Of a stretch of 64,000 nt of DNA, positions 17,284-26,685 are shown piece by piece. The stretch's first letter is position 1. Each line of letters starts with the position of its first letter. Position numbers and translations under genes: made by a program. Under the pieces are notes generated by a model. It searched no databases, was not told the origin of the DNA, and saw only the letters and a program-made list of their open reading frames with translations. The stretch comes from Ignavibacteria bacterium. Its GTDB lineage: Bacteria; Bacteroidota; Ignavibacteria; Ignavibacteriales; SURF-24. The stretch covers positions 124,001 to 188,000 of the forward strand of contig JAAXKN010000005.1 in NCBI GenBank assembly GCA_025612375.1, in the 5' to 3' direction.

Positions 17284-18510
17284 ATGACAAAGAGCGAACT
17301 AGAGGAACTGCTGAAAGAGGAATCCCTGGAGTTCATCCAAAGGCATTTGAATGATGACCCGGAACTGCTGGCGCTGAAGTTCAGGGGCACCGGGTCTTTA
17401 CCCATAAGAGCAATTGCAGAACAGATACGGTGCATTAAAAAAGCCGCAGGCAAGCTCCCGGAGCTTTCAGCCCATCCGCTCCTCTATGAGAAAACTGCAC
17501 TTGAACAGGCCTCATCGGAGTATACTGCAAGGCTTAAGGCAAAGCTGTACAGGGGCGATAAACTAATTGACCTTACAGGAGGACTTGGAATTGACGACAC
17601 ATTCTTCTCCGGAAGTTTCAGGGAAGTAGTTTACTGCGAACAAAACCCCGTGCTTTCAGAGATATTCCGTCATAACTTAAATCTCCTCGGAATAAAAAAC
17701 ATTTCCGTACATGAAGGCAATAGCCTTGAAATACTTAAAACTTTTCCCGATAAATATTTCAGCTTGATTTATGCCGATCCCGCAAGAAGGGATGAAAACC
17801 GCAGGTTTATCGGGCTTAAGAACTGCTCGCCCGATGTCGTTGAAGCAATGCCCCTTATGCTTAAAAAGTCAGAAAAGATTTTAATTAAAGCTTCACCTGC
17901 AATTGAAATTGAGGAGATAAAAAGACAGTTTACAAACCTTAAGGAATTCACCGTGGTTTCAGTTGACAATGAATGCAGGGAAGTCCTCCTGGGCTTTGAA
18001 AGCGGAATAAATAAAACCCGTGACATTGTAATTAAGTCCCAAATGATTTCTTCGGCTTCCGGCACCGAGAGGACATTTACGGGCTCTGATCTGGAAGAGA
18101 GTAAGAAGAACGTTGCCGGTGAAGTGCTTAACTGGTTTTATGAGCCGGATAGCGCAATCATCAAGTCGCGCCTTACTGCAAAGCTTGCAGAAGAGTTATC
18201 ACTAAAGTTTGTAAATAACAGCATCGACTTTCTTACTTCCTCTGAGCTGAGGCCGGATTTTCCTGGGCGCATTTTTGAAGTCAAAAAGGTGCTCCCCTAT
18301 AAGCTGAGGGAGATAACACATTACCTTAAGTCTGAAGACATCAGCTCGGCAAACGTTTCAAGGCGCGATTTCCCTGATGCGCCCGAGAAGATAAGAAAGA
18401 TTCTTAAGCTTAAAGACGGAGGAATGGACTATCTGTTTTTTACAAAGGACACTTCCTCGCGTCCGATTGCAATATTCTGCAGAAAGCACACAAAAAAAAT
18501 AGGAGAATAA
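17284..18510 (+). CDS. class I SAM methyltransferase with THUMP-like domain (PG_1098 family)
   Basis: The 408-residue protein has a helical N-terminal part (1-90), then a Rossmann methyltransferase core. Its SAM loop is LIDLTGGLGIDD at about 96-107 and its catalytic motif is YADPARRDENRRF at about 162-174. The DPARR element is characteristic of the PG_1098-like family of Bacteroidota, in which a ferredoxin-like and a THUMP-like domain occupy the C-terminal third. THUMP domains usually bind RNA, so an RNA substrate is likely, but neither the nucleotide nor the RNA is known. It lies two bases after the acyl-ligase gene and four before the GNAT gene, so the three are probably one operon without an evident shared task. 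Confidence 0.85.
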   Translation: MTKSELEELLKEESLEFIQRHLNDDPELLALKFRGTGSLPIRAIAEQIRCIKKAAGKLPELSAHPLLYEKTALEQASSEYTARLKAKLYRGDKLIDLTGGLGIDDTFFSGSFREVVYCEQNPVLSEIFRHNLNLLGIKNISVHEGNSLEILKTFPDKYFSLIYADPARRDENRRFIGLKNCSPDVVEAMPLMLKKSEKILIKASPAIEIEEIKRQFTNLKEFTVVSVDNECREVLLGFESGINKTRDIVIKSQMISSASGTERTFTGSDLEESKKNVAGEVLNWFYEPDSAIIKSRLTAKLAEELSLKFVNNSIDFLTSSELRPDFPGRIFEVKKVLPYKLREITHYLKSEDISSANVSRRDFPDAPEKIRKILKLKDGGMDYLFFTKDTSSRPIAIFCRKHTKKIGE

Positions 18511-18513
18511 ATT

Positions 18514-19008
18514 TTGGAGAAGAGCACTGCTATAGTAATTAAAAAAGCATGCAAGAGCGACACGCCTCTTATACTCTCATTTATTAAACAGCTTGCAGAA
18601 TATGAAAGGATGTCGGATGATGTTGTGGCTACGGAAGAGCTTCTAAAAGAGGTTTTATTCGGCAACAGCCCATCGGCCGAGGTCGTGCTTGCGTATTACA
18701 ATAATGAGCCCGCAGGCTTTGCAATTTACTTCTTTAATTTTTCAACCTTTGTCGGCCGCCCGGGCCTTTACCTCGAGGATCTGTTCGTGAAACCCGCGCT
18801 AAGGGGCAAAGGGATCGGGAAAGCGCTTTTAATCCACCTGGCAAAAAAAGCAATTGAGAAGAAATGCGGGCGCTTTGAATGGTCGGTCCTCGACTGGAAT
18901 GCGCCTGCAATAAATTTCTACAAGAGCCTTGGGGCGCGCCCGATGGATGAATGGACCGTCTTCAGGATCGACGGCGAGAAGCTGAAAAGCTTATCTGAAG
19001 CCTTGTAG
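18514..19008 (+). CDS. GNAT-family N-acetyltransferase, SSAT-like
   Basis: The start is TTG at 18514 (AGGAG eight bases upstream). The product has 164 residues. The acetyl-CoA loop is seen at DLFVKPALRGKGIGKALLIHLAKKA, with the R/QxxGxG/A pattern RGKGIG. It is followed by CGRFEWSVLDWNAPAINFYKSLGA, the motif B region seen in spermidine/spermine (diamine) acetyltransferase-like members. The Tyr in NFYKSLG is the usual general-acid position. Substrate could be a polyamine or another small amine; the sequence does not decide. It is the last gene of the ligase-methyltransferase operon and faces the flagellar operon across a hairpin terminator. Confidence 0.88.
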   Translation: MEKSTAIVIKKACKSDTPLILSFIKQLAEYERMSDDVVATEELLKEVLFGNSPSAEVVLAYYNNEPAGFAIYFFNFSTFVGRPGLYLEDLFVKPALRGKGIGKALLIHLAKKAIEKKCGRFEWSVLDWNAPAINFYKSLGARPMDEWTVFRIDGEKLKSLSEAL

Positions 19009-19046
19009 CACTCCCACGCTTATCTCCCGGGTTTTCATAAAACAAA

Positions 19047-19086
19047 AATGCCGGAGTGTGAAATTATACTTTCACACTCCGGCATT
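19047..19086 (-). terminator. strong terminator at the end of the flagellar operon
   Basis: A perfect 17-base-pair inverted repeat with a six-base loop lies between convergent genes. Read on the minus strand the stem is followed by TTTTGTTTT, so it ends the long flagellar transcript after flgE. The plus side lacks a T-run but could still be blocked by the hairpin. Confidence 0.9.
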
Positions 19087-19126
19087 ATAAAACTATCTCA
19101 TCAGACTATTATCTTACCAAGAACTA

Positions 19127-20848
19127 TTACCTTACCAGGTTGGTTATTTCCTGGAGCAGGTTGTCTGAAGTTGTAATTACCCTGGCATTAGCCTGGAAGC
19201 CTCTTTGGGACACAATCATTCTTGTAAATTCTTCAGAGAGGTCTACGTTCGACTGTTCAAGGGCGCCCGACTGTATTGTTGTGGCCGAGTTTTCACCGGG
19301 TTCCGATATTCTCGGGTCGCCTGAGTTCGAGGCCAGTGTATACATGTTGTCGCCAATGCTTGTAAGGCCGTTCAGGTTAGGGAATGTTGCAACCATTACC
19401 TGAGCCAGTGTTCTTGAAACACCGTTTGAAAAAATACCGACAACCTTGCCGTACTGGTCGATATTCATATTTGTAAGCGTGGCAGAAGCAGCGCCGTTCT
19501 GACTCAGTGAAGAAACCTGTGAGGGCAGGTTGGTCTGCGTAATGCCGCTTGTGCCTGCACCGAAATCGAGTGTGATCTCCTGAACTTCAGCACCGCTTAA
19601 AGGTGAAAAAGAAATTTTCGGGTAATCTGTAACTGCACTTGTTCCCTGTGTTACCGAACTTATGGTACCGTCACTTCCGTTAAATGTAATTATTCCTGAA
19701 GTTGCACTTGTGCCTACGCCTGTAAATGGACCTGATGTATCGGGCAGCGACACATCCCATTTCCATTTATTGGTGTCGAGGTGTGTATATGTAATTGTCA
19801 GCGTATGGGTATTGCCAAGTGAATCGAAAATTGTTACGGCACTGCTTACAGGCTCTGTATCCTCACCGCGGTCGAGCTTTGAATCGACAGAAGTGCTGGT
19901 GGAATTATTTGTAACCGAAGAGAAATCCAGGTCAAATGAAAGCCCGCCGGAGTTTAAAGATACTGAAGTACTGGTCTGGGATGCGCCTGCGGCATCAACG
20001 AAACCTGTTACTTTGCCGCTTGAATTAAATGTAAGATCGGCATGGCTGTTTATGGGCGGATTAATATTAGCTCCGCTGGTATCAACAACGTGATAATTCA
20101 TAGTCCATGTACCGGCATTATAAGTATACCATGTTCTCAGGTGATAAGCGTTTCCGGAGTCATCATAGATCACTTTATAATTGTCTGGTATCGGATTTCC
20201 TGTAGCAGGATCGACATATACACCCGGTTCCCCTGGTGCTGCACCAGCGCCTGTGGAGTTAAGGTTTCCTATTTCCTGGTCGATATCGGTCTTCAGTGTT
20301 GGTGAAGAGCTGCTCAGGTTTCCGCTCCACTTTGTCTCGGTGGTCTTTACAGCCGGAATTCTCTGGCTCGTGTCTATTTTAATATCAGTAATTGTGGTAC
20401 CTGAAGGGATCTGGCCGCCGTTGGCGAGTTTACCCTGCACGATTGCGCCGTTCTGCGGGTTTACGAGGTTTCCGTTTGCATCGAAAGTAAATGCTCCGGC
20501 ACGTGAATAATAATTTGCGCCGTTGCTTTTTAATATAAATAATCCTGAGCCCTGCAGAGCCAGATCTGTAACAATTCCTGTCCTTTCGAAAGTGCCCTGG
20601 TTCCAGTTTTTATCGATGGAATTCAGTTTTGCGCCCAGGCCGATCTGGAAAGTGTTCGTACCGCCTGATGTGGCAGTGGGGTTTGTACCTGCCTTTACGA
20701 ACTGGCTGAAGGTATCGCTGAACGTCACGCGTGAGCCTTTGTAGCCTATGGTGTTTACGTTGGAAATGTTGTTGCCGATGACATCCATCATTGACTGATG
20801 ATTACGCAAGCCGGACACGCCCGAAAACAGGGAATTAAGAAGTGACAT
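19127..20848 (-). CDS. flgE: flagellar hook protein FlgE
   Basis: The 573-residue protein polymerises to form the flexible hook that joins rod and filament. The N-terminal rod/hook signature is LRNHQSMMDVIGNNISNVNTIGYKGSRVTFSD. The C-terminal half of the axial domain is SGALEQSNVDLSEEFTRMIVSQRGFQANARVI. The middle is long and rich in Thr, Ser and Gly, so the protein is longer than the roughly 400-residue enteric FlgE. A perfect AGGAGG lies before ATG. It is the last gene of the minus-strand operon. The gap to the previous gene (125 bases) is the longest within the operon, so an added internal promoter is possible, though none is recognised. Confidence 0.95.
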   Translation of the reverse strand: MSLLNSLFSGVSGLRNHQSMMDVIGNNISNVNTIGYKGSRVTFSDTFSQFVKAGTNPTATSGGTNTFQIGLGAKLNSIDKNWNQGTFERTGIVTDLALQGSGLFILKSNGANYYSRAGAFTFDANGNLVNPQNGAIVQGKLANGGQIPSGTTITDIKIDTSQRIPAVKTTETKWSGNLSSSSPTLKTDIDQEIGNLNSTGAGAAPGEPGVYVDPATGNPIPDNYKVIYDDSGNAYHLRTWYTYNAGTWTMNYHVVDTSGANINPPINSHADLTFNSSGKVTGFVDAAGASQTSTSVSLNSGGLSFDLDFSSVTNNSTSTSVDSKLDRGEDTEPVSSAVTIFDSLGNTHTLTITYTHLDTNKWKWDVSLPDTSGPFTGVGTSATSGIITFNGSDGTISSVTQGTSAVTDYPKISFSPLSGAEVQEITLDFGAGTSGITQTNLPSQVSSLSQNGAASATLTNMNIDQYGKVVGIFSNGVSRTLAQVMVATFPNLNGLTSIGDNMYTLASNSGDPRISEPGENSATTIQSGALEQSNVDLSEEFTRMIVSQRGFQANARVITTSDNLLQEITNLVR

Positions 20849-20955
20849 TTTAACCTCCTAAGGTATTTAGTATTTTTTGGGATTCAACGTCAGTCGGTCG
20901 GTTGAATCTTCAGAGCGCCCTCAAAAGGTCCCGCTCTTTATTGTTAAATTTTTTG

Positions 20956-20986
20956 TTACTTTTTTACTGCGTTACTTTTTACTGCG
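20956..20986. repeat. tandem direct repeat at the 3' end of the TIGR02530-like gene
   Basis: Two adjoining copies of TTACTTTTTTACTGCG (16 and 15 bases, differing by one T) span the stop codon of the gene ending at 20979. The second copy holds the in-frame stop, so the first lies in the untranslated gap before flgE. This looks like a recent slippage duplication. Confidence 0.8.
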
Positions 20987-21353
20987 TAAAAACTACGCTG
21001 TCTATGTTTGTAAATATGTTATCGTTATCACCCAGCTGCATTGCAGTTACTACGGTCTTATTTGGCACGTTTACTATAAAAGCCGTATTGTCCATCATCA
21101 CCAGTGAATCCTTGGCCCCTTTCATCTCTGCTTTTTCAACCGCATCCTGAAGCTTGCTGAGCTCCGTTTCCGATAACTGAATGTTTCTTGCTTCCAGCCT
21201 TTTTGCCGCATGGCTGGAGAATTTAATTTTCTCAAGTTCCTCTTTGAAGATCGAATCGAATCCGGACGGGCCGGTTCTGATCCTGTTCTTCTGAATTTCA
21301 TCAGTCTGAACTATCGGTATAAAAGGAACTTTTACACCGTTAATTTCGGCCAT
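20979..21353 (-). CDS. flagellar operon protein of the TIGR02530 family
   Basis: The 124-residue protein has the family core IKFSSHAAKRLEARNIQLSETELSKLQDAVEKAEMKG. It is followed by AKDSLVMMDNTAFIVNVPNKTVVTAMQ and the ending NDNIFTNIDSVVF. The family occurs next to flgD and flgE in Firmicutes, spirochaetes and other phyla, and is expected to act in hook assembly. Its molecular role is not known to me. No signal peptide is present, as expected for a cytoplasmic or flagellum-exported protein. It is fourteen bases downstream of flgD in the operon. The stop lies inside a short tandem repeat. Confidence 0.85.
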   Translation of the reverse strand: MAEINGVKVPFIPIVQTDEIQKNRIRTGPSGFDSIFKEELEKIKFSSHAAKRLEARNIQLSETELSKLQDAVEKAEMKGAKDSLVMMDNTAFIVNVPNKTVVTAMQLGDNDNIFTNIDSVVFTQ

Positions 21354-21367
21354 CTTATTTATGTCTC

Positions 21368-22054
21368 CTAACTGTTGTTGCCAAAAACTTCGAGTACGTC
21401 TGAAATGTTGTACTCGGCCTTATCTATCATTATCTTAGTTCCCTCTTCGGTGAACCTTACAGAATCAATCACCCCGTACTTAAAAATCTCAGCGGTCATA
21501 TCCTGACCATCCTGCCCTTTGGCTTTCACTTCAAAAGTGTATTTACCATTGGGTAATTTATTACCATTATTATCGGTAAAGTCCCACAAAAGTTTATGGT
21601 CTCCCTGAGAAGTATTTTCATTTTCAAAAGATTTTACCAGCTTTCCCGTACTGTCGTAAATATTTACCTGGGCCGACTTGGCCTTTGCAGCCAGATTGTA
21701 GCCCAGCTGTACATTTTCCTGCCCGTTGAAGATAATACCCGAGCCGCTGAGCTTGATATCCTTTCCTATCAAAGAGGCAGACATTGTATTATTAACCGAC
21801 TGCGTCAGAAGGTAGTTTGCCTGTATGCTCTGATTCAGTGAGTCGTTCATATTGGTAAGCTGTTCCAGCGACGAAAACTGTGCCAGCTGCGCCGAGAACT
21901 GGGTGCCGTCCATCGGGTTTAAAGGATCCTGATATTTCAGCTGGGATATCATGAGTTTCATGAAGTCGTCTTTTCCCAGGACGTTTTTACCCGTACCTGT
22001 ATTCTTTACGGTACCGGATGATCCCGTTGTAACGCCGTTGATTTCTCCCGCCAT
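21368..22054 (-). CDS. flgD: flagellar hook-capping (scaffold) protein FlgD
   Basis: The 228-residue protein caps the growing hook and allows FlgE subunits to assemble. The N-terminal signature LGKDDFMKLMISQLKYQDPLNPMDGTQFSAQLAQFSSLEQL is typical of FlgD. The C-terminal region (about 95-200) holds an FlgD Ig-like fold, with VQLGYNLAAKAKSAQVNIYDSTG followed by GDHKLLWDFTDNNGNKLPNGKYTFEV. The length agrees with the family. It sits directly after fliK (eight bases) and before the TIGR02530 gene, the usual order for hook genes. Confidence 0.94.
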   Translation of the reverse strand: MAGEINGVTTGSSGTVKNTGTGKNVLGKDDFMKLMISQLKYQDPLNPMDGTQFSAQLAQFSSLEQLTNMNDSLNQSIQANYLLTQSVNNTMSASLIGKDIKLSGSGIIFNGQENVQLGYNLAAKAKSAQVNIYDSTGKLVKSFENENTSQGDHKLLWDFTDNNGNKLPNGKYTFEVKAKGQDGQDMTAEIFKYGVIDSVRFTEEGTKIMIDKAEYNISDVLEVFGNNS

Positions 22055-22062
22055 TTTTACTC

Positions 22063-24309
22063 CTAAATTAAGTAATCGTAAGTATTGTAGCCCATTTGTT
22101 TCTGGCGAAGTTCGCCAACTTCATCTGAATCCTTACCCCCGTCATCCATAAAAGCCCTGCGCTTATGGTTCGGCATTTTTCCCTGCTTCTGCTCCTGGTT
22201 TGCAAGGGAAATATTGATTGAGTTTAGCTGCAGTCCGTTCTGGTTAAGTGAATTATAGAGCTGGTTCAGATTATTCTCCATCAGCTTGCGTGCCGCTTCG
22301 TTCTCAACCTCAATATTCGCATGAACAACCTTGTCGGCCAGGTCAAGCGCTATTTTAACGGTCCCCAGGCTCTCGGGGTCAATTTTCAGCACTATGCTGC
22401 TCCTGTCCCCCTGCTGAATAAATTTTGATATCTCTTTCATCACTTCAGCTGCTTTTACAGTTTTGGCGGCTTCACCAAAAGGACTGCTGTCAGTTGTGTG
22501 CTTTACGGTAAAAGAGCTTTCGCCGGTTTTTGTCTGGGTTCCTATGTTGAACGCGTGATCTTCCTGAGTTTTCCCCTTTGTTTCCGGGTGGTCGCCTGAA
22601 GGTGAACTTTCCGGACTCTGATGGTTCTGCTCTTTTGAAGAGCTGTTCATTTCATTCTTTGCACTGTCCTTAGTTTCCGTTTTGACTTCTGAGGGTGATG
22701 AGGAATCCTGCTTCTCCTGAGGAGAAGACGCCTTAACATCTTTTTCTTTCTGATTCAGGGCTGCTGCATCCTGAAGCTTTGAGGAGCCGGTTTCTTCCAT
22801 TTTCTTATCTGTGCCCGCAATAGTCTTCTGAGTTTTCATCTCATCAGAATTTATTGTGCCTGAAGCGGGTAAATCCTTCTTCGATATTTCCTGATCCGGC
22901 AGTTCTATTTTCTGCTGCTCTGCGGGAGCCTTAGTTTCTTTTGCCTGAATTCCGGAATCTGTTTTCACTCTTTCGATATTAATGAACTTGCCTGCTTTTA
23001 GCCCGGGATCTTTCGTAATATTATCTTCTGTAATGGCATCTTTTGCCGCACTATCTTTTACAATATTCTTTTCTGCAGAATCCCCTGTTACAGTGTCATC
23101 CTCACCTTTCAGCGTGTCCTCATTTTTCACCTTAACATCAGGCAAAAGTCCATCAGCGTCTATAGTATTGGAATCAGCCTCATTCTCTACTAATGGAGTG
23201 CCTTTGCTGCCTTCTTGTACAACGGGTGCCGTCTGCGTTGATACGGTACCTTTTAGGGCGCCGGGTTCAACCTTTGCATTTTCATTCCCGGACTTTAAGG
23301 CGGGACCTTCTCCTTCCGGCGTCATTGCTGCAGCCGCAGGATCTTTGGACAGGGCTTTCAGGCTCTCATCCATCAGAGTCTCAGGATTTGCCGCGGCATT
23401 CATGTCATTTGTAAACGGCAGCTTTATGATCGGATTTTCTGTCCCGGCTGCAAGCCCGGAGGCTTCCTGATTGTCTACCAGAGAAAATTTCAGTTTATAT
23501 AATGGTCCGGATGCCTGAAGATCTGTATCTCCTGTGCCCGCAGTCTGAGAAGCCATAATGCCTGCAAGAGTCTGGGCTGAAGCAGTATTCATGGCCTCAG
23601 GCATAGCGCCTTCCTCTCCGGAGGAATTTACCACGCCTGTACCTGATTGTGTTTTTGCTGCATCGCCTGAAAGCTCAACCAGCGTAATAAGCAGCCCGTT
23701 ATTGCTCTGGAAGGCAGAATTTTCAACGGCTATTGTCTTGCCGTCTTTAAGCAAGCTTAAAACTTCTCCGGCATTCAGGTTTTCCAGCTGGAGAGTACTT
23801 GCAGGATTTTTAAGGGCGTCTTTATTTTCCGCGCCCTCATCTCCTGAAGCAACTATGCTTATCTTTCCATCGAACTGGTGGTTTGTCAGCAGTTCATTTA
23901 TAAAATTAAAAAGCTCTGTATTTCCAACAAGAAGAGAATTTATATCCTCACTACTGCCTGCCGTGTCTTTTTCTTCCGATGCATCTTTGTCCATCTGCTG
24001 AAGAAGAACGTTTGGGTTAAAGCTTTTCATTCCTAAGGCTGAGTTCACATTTATCCCGGTAGCGTTCTGCATCTGGGCTAATGGAAGCGCCTCAGACTGG
24101 CTTGAAAGGGCTGAGACTATACTGCTTAGTAGATTATTGTCAGCAGCAGTCTCCTTTCCCGCATTCAGCGAGCCTGTTTCATTTTTGTCCAGCTGAACCT
24201 TAATAATATCAGAAAATAAATATGAAGGTCCCGATAGTTTCTGGGCTTTGTTTAATAACTGAGTTTCCTGGTTATTTACTACTTGCAAAAAAAGAGGATT
24301 AAAAACCAT
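22063..24309 (-). CDS. fliK: flagellar hook-length control protein FliK
   Basis: The 748-residue protein is the secreted ruler that sets hook length and switches export specificity. The conserved C-terminal domain is about residues 625-705, with GDRSSIVLKIDPESLGTVKIALDLADKVVHANIEVENEAARKLMENNLNQLYNSLNQNGL. The remainder is low-complexity and acidic, rich in Glu, Lys, Ser and Asn, as expected for a stretched ruler. It is much longer than the roughly 400-residue enteric protein, which fits with the long FlgE here. It abuts the MotE-like gene without a gap. Confidence 0.88.
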   Translation of the reverse strand: MVFNPLFLQVVNNQETQLLNKAQKLSGPSYLFSDIIKVQLDKNETGSLNAGKETAADNNLLSSIVSALSSQSEALPLAQMQNATGINVNSALGMKSFNPNVLLQQMDKDASEEKDTAGSSEDINSLLVGNTELFNFINELLTNHQFDGKISIVASGDEGAENKDALKNPASTLQLENLNAGEVLSLLKDGKTIAVENSAFQSNNGLLITLVELSGDAAKTQSGTGVVNSSGEEGAMPEAMNTASAQTLAGIMASQTAGTGDTDLQASGPLYKLKFSLVDNQEASGLAAGTENPIIKLPFTNDMNAAANPETLMDESLKALSKDPAAAAMTPEGEGPALKSGNENAKVEPGALKGTVSTQTAPVVQEGSKGTPLVENEADSNTIDADGLLPDVKVKNEDTLKGEDDTVTGDSAEKNIVKDSAAKDAITEDNITKDPGLKAGKFINIERVKTDSGIQAKETKAPAEQQKIELPDQEISKKDLPASGTINSDEMKTQKTIAGTDKKMEETGSSKLQDAAALNQKEKDVKASSPQEKQDSSSPSEVKTETKDSAKNEMNSSSKEQNHQSPESSPSGDHPETKGKTQEDHAFNIGTQTKTGESSFTVKHTTDSSPFGEAAKTVKAAEVMKEISKFIQQGDRSSIVLKIDPESLGTVKIALDLADKVVHANIEVENEAARKLMENNLNQLYNSLNQNGLQLNSINISLANQEQKQGKMPNHKRRAFMDDGGKDSDEVGELRQKQMGYNTYDYLI

Positions 24310-24912
24310 TTACTGAATCCTTGTTAATCTGACTGCCGTTTCAGGGCTGAATTCTGAAAGTATTTCTGCCCGTTTTTTCTTTTTTATCGAGAACAGAATG
24401 TCTTTAGCTAAATTATCGTTTAATTTTTGAATTATTTTAGCCGCCATCTTGGAATCCATGAGTTCATAAGTCTTCACCATCTCTTTTTTCCATTTAACGT
24501 ATGCGCTGTCCTGCTTTACTTTCACGAATGCTGAAGTACTCTGAAGTTCCGATTCCTTGCTTTTCAGCTTAGCTTCATACTGAGCTATCTGGCTCTTAAT
24601 TTTATTCAGGCTGTCTAACTGCCTGTTGCGTTCGGCAATAATGGAGGCGGTATTCTGATTCCCTTTTCCTGCGGCCATGCTGTCAGCTGCTTCTTTATTG
24701 ACTTTATTTATCCACTCTTCTTTAAGTTTTGTGGTATCGATTTTGGCCTTCAAAGAGTCGGCTTTGGTCATTGCCGCTGTTACTTTACGCGGCGAAAAGT
24801 CGAGCTTAAATATATTTTCATATTTCTGATTCAGAAATACTATTCCGGCTGTAGTCATAATAAACGCAATCAAAAATATAACAAGATATGTTATTTTGGT
24901 CTGCAATGTCAT
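24310..24912 (-). CDS. MotE-like flagellar protein with MgtE_N-type C-terminus
   Basis: The 200-residue protein has one N-terminal membrane segment (about 7-27), an Asp/Lys/Ser-rich middle with coiled-coil character, and a C-terminal helical region. The latter is KTYELMDSKMAAKIIQKLNDNLAKDILFSIKKKKRAEILSEFSPETAVRLTRI. This is the MgtE-N-like fold shared with FliG and with MotE, the chaperone that keeps MotC stable in Rhizobia. Similar proteins often lie beside fliJ in other phyla, so a flagellar role in the periplasm is likely. The start overlaps the end of fliJ by four bases (ATGA), indicating translational coupling. Confidence 0.72.
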   Translation of the reverse strand: MTLQTKITYLVIFLIAFIMTTAGIVFLNQKYENIFKLDFSPRKVTAAMTKADSLKAKIDTTKLKEEWINKVNKEAADSMAAGKGNQNTASIIAERNRQLDSLNKIKSQIAQYEAKLKSKESELQSTSAFVKVKQDSAYVKWKKEMVKTYELMDSKMAAKIIQKLNDNLAKDILFSIKKKKRAEILSEFSPETAVRLTRIQ

Positions 24913-25346
24913 GCCTCCCTGGCAAATTTCTTGGATGCTATTTCGTCTATCTCTTTCTGTTCAATCTGATTCTGCACGAGCAGAAAATCCTCATAGTGCT
25001 TCTCCTCGAGGGTTTCAAATATTTTGTGCTCTTTTGTTTTCTGCTCCAGCTCGAGCATCCTCGTCTCTTTTATTTTTCTCAGATTCGCAATTTCACTTAA
25101 TATTTTTTTCTCCCTGAGCCCAAGGAGATTCTGCACTTCACCCTGAAACTGAAGCTCGGAGATTTTAATAAAACTCCTGCCCGAAAGAGAATTGCGTGAC
25201 TTGTTCTTCTCCTCGGCAAGGGACTCAAGAAGGCCGTTCTGCTTTTCGATCTCAAGATCTATTAATGAAATTTCCTTCTGAATTTTTTTTTCAAAAGTCT
25301 CTTTTATTTTTTTTATGGATTCAAACTTGTAGCGGAATTTTGCCAT
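24909..25346 (-). CDS. fliJ: flagellar export chaperone-like protein FliJ
   Basis: The 145-residue protein is almost entirely helical and charged, with heptad-like patterns throughout (FRYKFESIKKIKETFEKKIQKEIS, then QNLLGLREKKILSEIANLRKIKE). This matches the coiled-coil FliJ that sits in the centre of the FliI ATPase ring and links it to the export gate. Sequence identity in this family is low, so the call rests on length, composition and the position directly after fliI (three bases). Confidence 0.82.
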   Translation of the reverse strand: MAKFRYKFESIKKIKETFEKKIQKEISLIDLEIEKQNGLLESLAEEKNKSRNSLSGRSFIKISELQFQGEVQNLLGLREKKILSEIANLRKIKETRMLELEQKTKEHKIFETLEEKHYEDFLLVQNQIEQKEIDEIASKKFAREA

Positions 25347-25349
25347 TCT

Positions 25350-26681
25350 TTAGACCAGAGGTTGTTCAATAATATTGTGAAGTCTCTGAATTGTATCCTG
25401 ATAAAGCGCCTTTTCAAACATGTCCTGCTTCAGGAAAGCCCTCAGCATGGCAATCTTTGTCAGAGCATGGTCAATCTGAGGGTTACTCCCTTTAACGTAT
25501 GCTCCGATGTTTATCAGGTCTTCAGCTTCCTTATAAGTAGCAAGTATATCATTAAAGCCTATAGCACGTTTTCTGTGGTCTGCCGTAACAATATCCGGCA
25601 TAACACGGCTGACGCTCTGCAGTGGGTCGACTGCCGGGAACTGCCCCTTGTTTGCCAGCTTTCTTGAAAGAACTATGTGCCCGTCCAAAATTGACCTTAC
25701 GGCATCAGCAATCGGTTCAGTCATGTCGTCACCATCGACGAGTACGGTGTAAATACCCGTAATTGAGCCGGTCTCACCGGTCCCTGTTCTTTCAAGGAGC
25801 TTTGGAAGAACCGCAAAGACAGAAGGTGTATAACCTTTTGTTGCAGGAGGCTCTCCGATTGTAAGTCCAATCTCTCTTTGCGCCTGTGCAAACCTGGTTA
25901 CAGAATCCATCATGAGGACGACATCTTTCCCCTGGTCCCTGAAGTACTCGGCAATCGTCGTTCCAATATAGGCTCCTTTCATTCTTATAAGAGCAGGCTT
26001 GTCGCTCGTTGCAACAACAACGACGGACCTTTTGAGGCCTTCTTCACCCAGCTCTTTTTCAAGAAATTCCCTTACCTCGCGGCCGCGCTCACCAACAAGT
26101 GTGATCACGTTCACGTCGGCGTTGGTATTTCTTGCAATCATGCCCAGAGTAACACTTTTGCCCACGCCGCTTCCGGCAAAAATACCTATGCGCTGCCCTT
26201 TGCCTACGGTCAGAAGCCCGTCAATCGACCTTACGCCCGTCTGCAAGGGCCTTGAAATTCTTTTTCTTGTCAAAGGATTAGGCGGCTCACGGTAGATATT
26301 CATGTATGACGGCACTATGATGTCGCCTTTGCCGTCAATCGGATTTCCGAGGCCGTCAATTACCCTTCCTAAGAGATTCTCCCCCACACCGATTGAAAAA
26401 CTTCTTCCCGAGGCAATAATTTCGCACGCGGGGGAAATCTTTTCAACTTCGCCCAATGCAATTGAAAGCACCTTGCCTTCCTTGAAACCTACAACTTCTG
26501 CCTTACAGACCTCGCGCCCTTTTTTATCAACTATGGTGCATATCTCTCCCAAGGCAACGTTCGGTCCGATGGAGACTATAATAAGCCCTATTACATCGGT
26601 AACCCTGCCGTTGACTTTAATTGAATCTATGCGGTCTATTACGCGCCTGTATTTTTCAATATAATTCTCAGCAAGCTGCAT
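25350..26681 (-). CDS. fliI: flagellum-specific export ATPase FliI
   Basis: The 443-residue protein resembles the F1 ATPase beta subunit. It hydrolyses ATP at the base of the flagellar type III export apparatus. The P-loop is IFAGSGVGKSVTLGM, with the Walker B region KDVVLMMDSVTRFAQAQREIGL. The C-terminal part holds ATYKEAEDLINIGAYVKGSNPQIDHAL, which is characteristic of FliI and its virulence relatives. Length matches the family. It is flanked by fliH upstream and fliJ downstream, the conserved export-ATPase module. Confidence 0.96.
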   Translation of the reverse strand: MQLAENYIEKYRRVIDRIDSIKVNGRVTDVIGLIIVSIGPNVALGEICTIVDKKGREVCKAEVVGFKEGKVLSIALGEVEKISPACEIIASGRSFSIGVGENLLGRVIDGLGNPIDGKGDIIVPSYMNIYREPPNPLTRKRISRPLQTGVRSIDGLLTVGKGQRIGIFAGSGVGKSVTLGMIARNTNADVNVITLVGERGREVREFLEKELGEEGLKRSVVVVATSDKPALIRMKGAYIGTTIAEYFRDQGKDVVLMMDSVTRFAQAQREIGLTIGEPPATKGYTPSVFAVLPKLLERTGTGETGSITGIYTVLVDGDDMTEPIADAVRSILDGHIVLSRKLANKGQFPAVDPLQSVSRVMPDIVTADHRKRAIGFNDILATYKEAEDLINIGAYVKGSNPQIDHALTKIAMLRAFLKQDMFEKALYQDTIQRLHNIIEQPLV

Positions 26682-26685
26682 CTGT

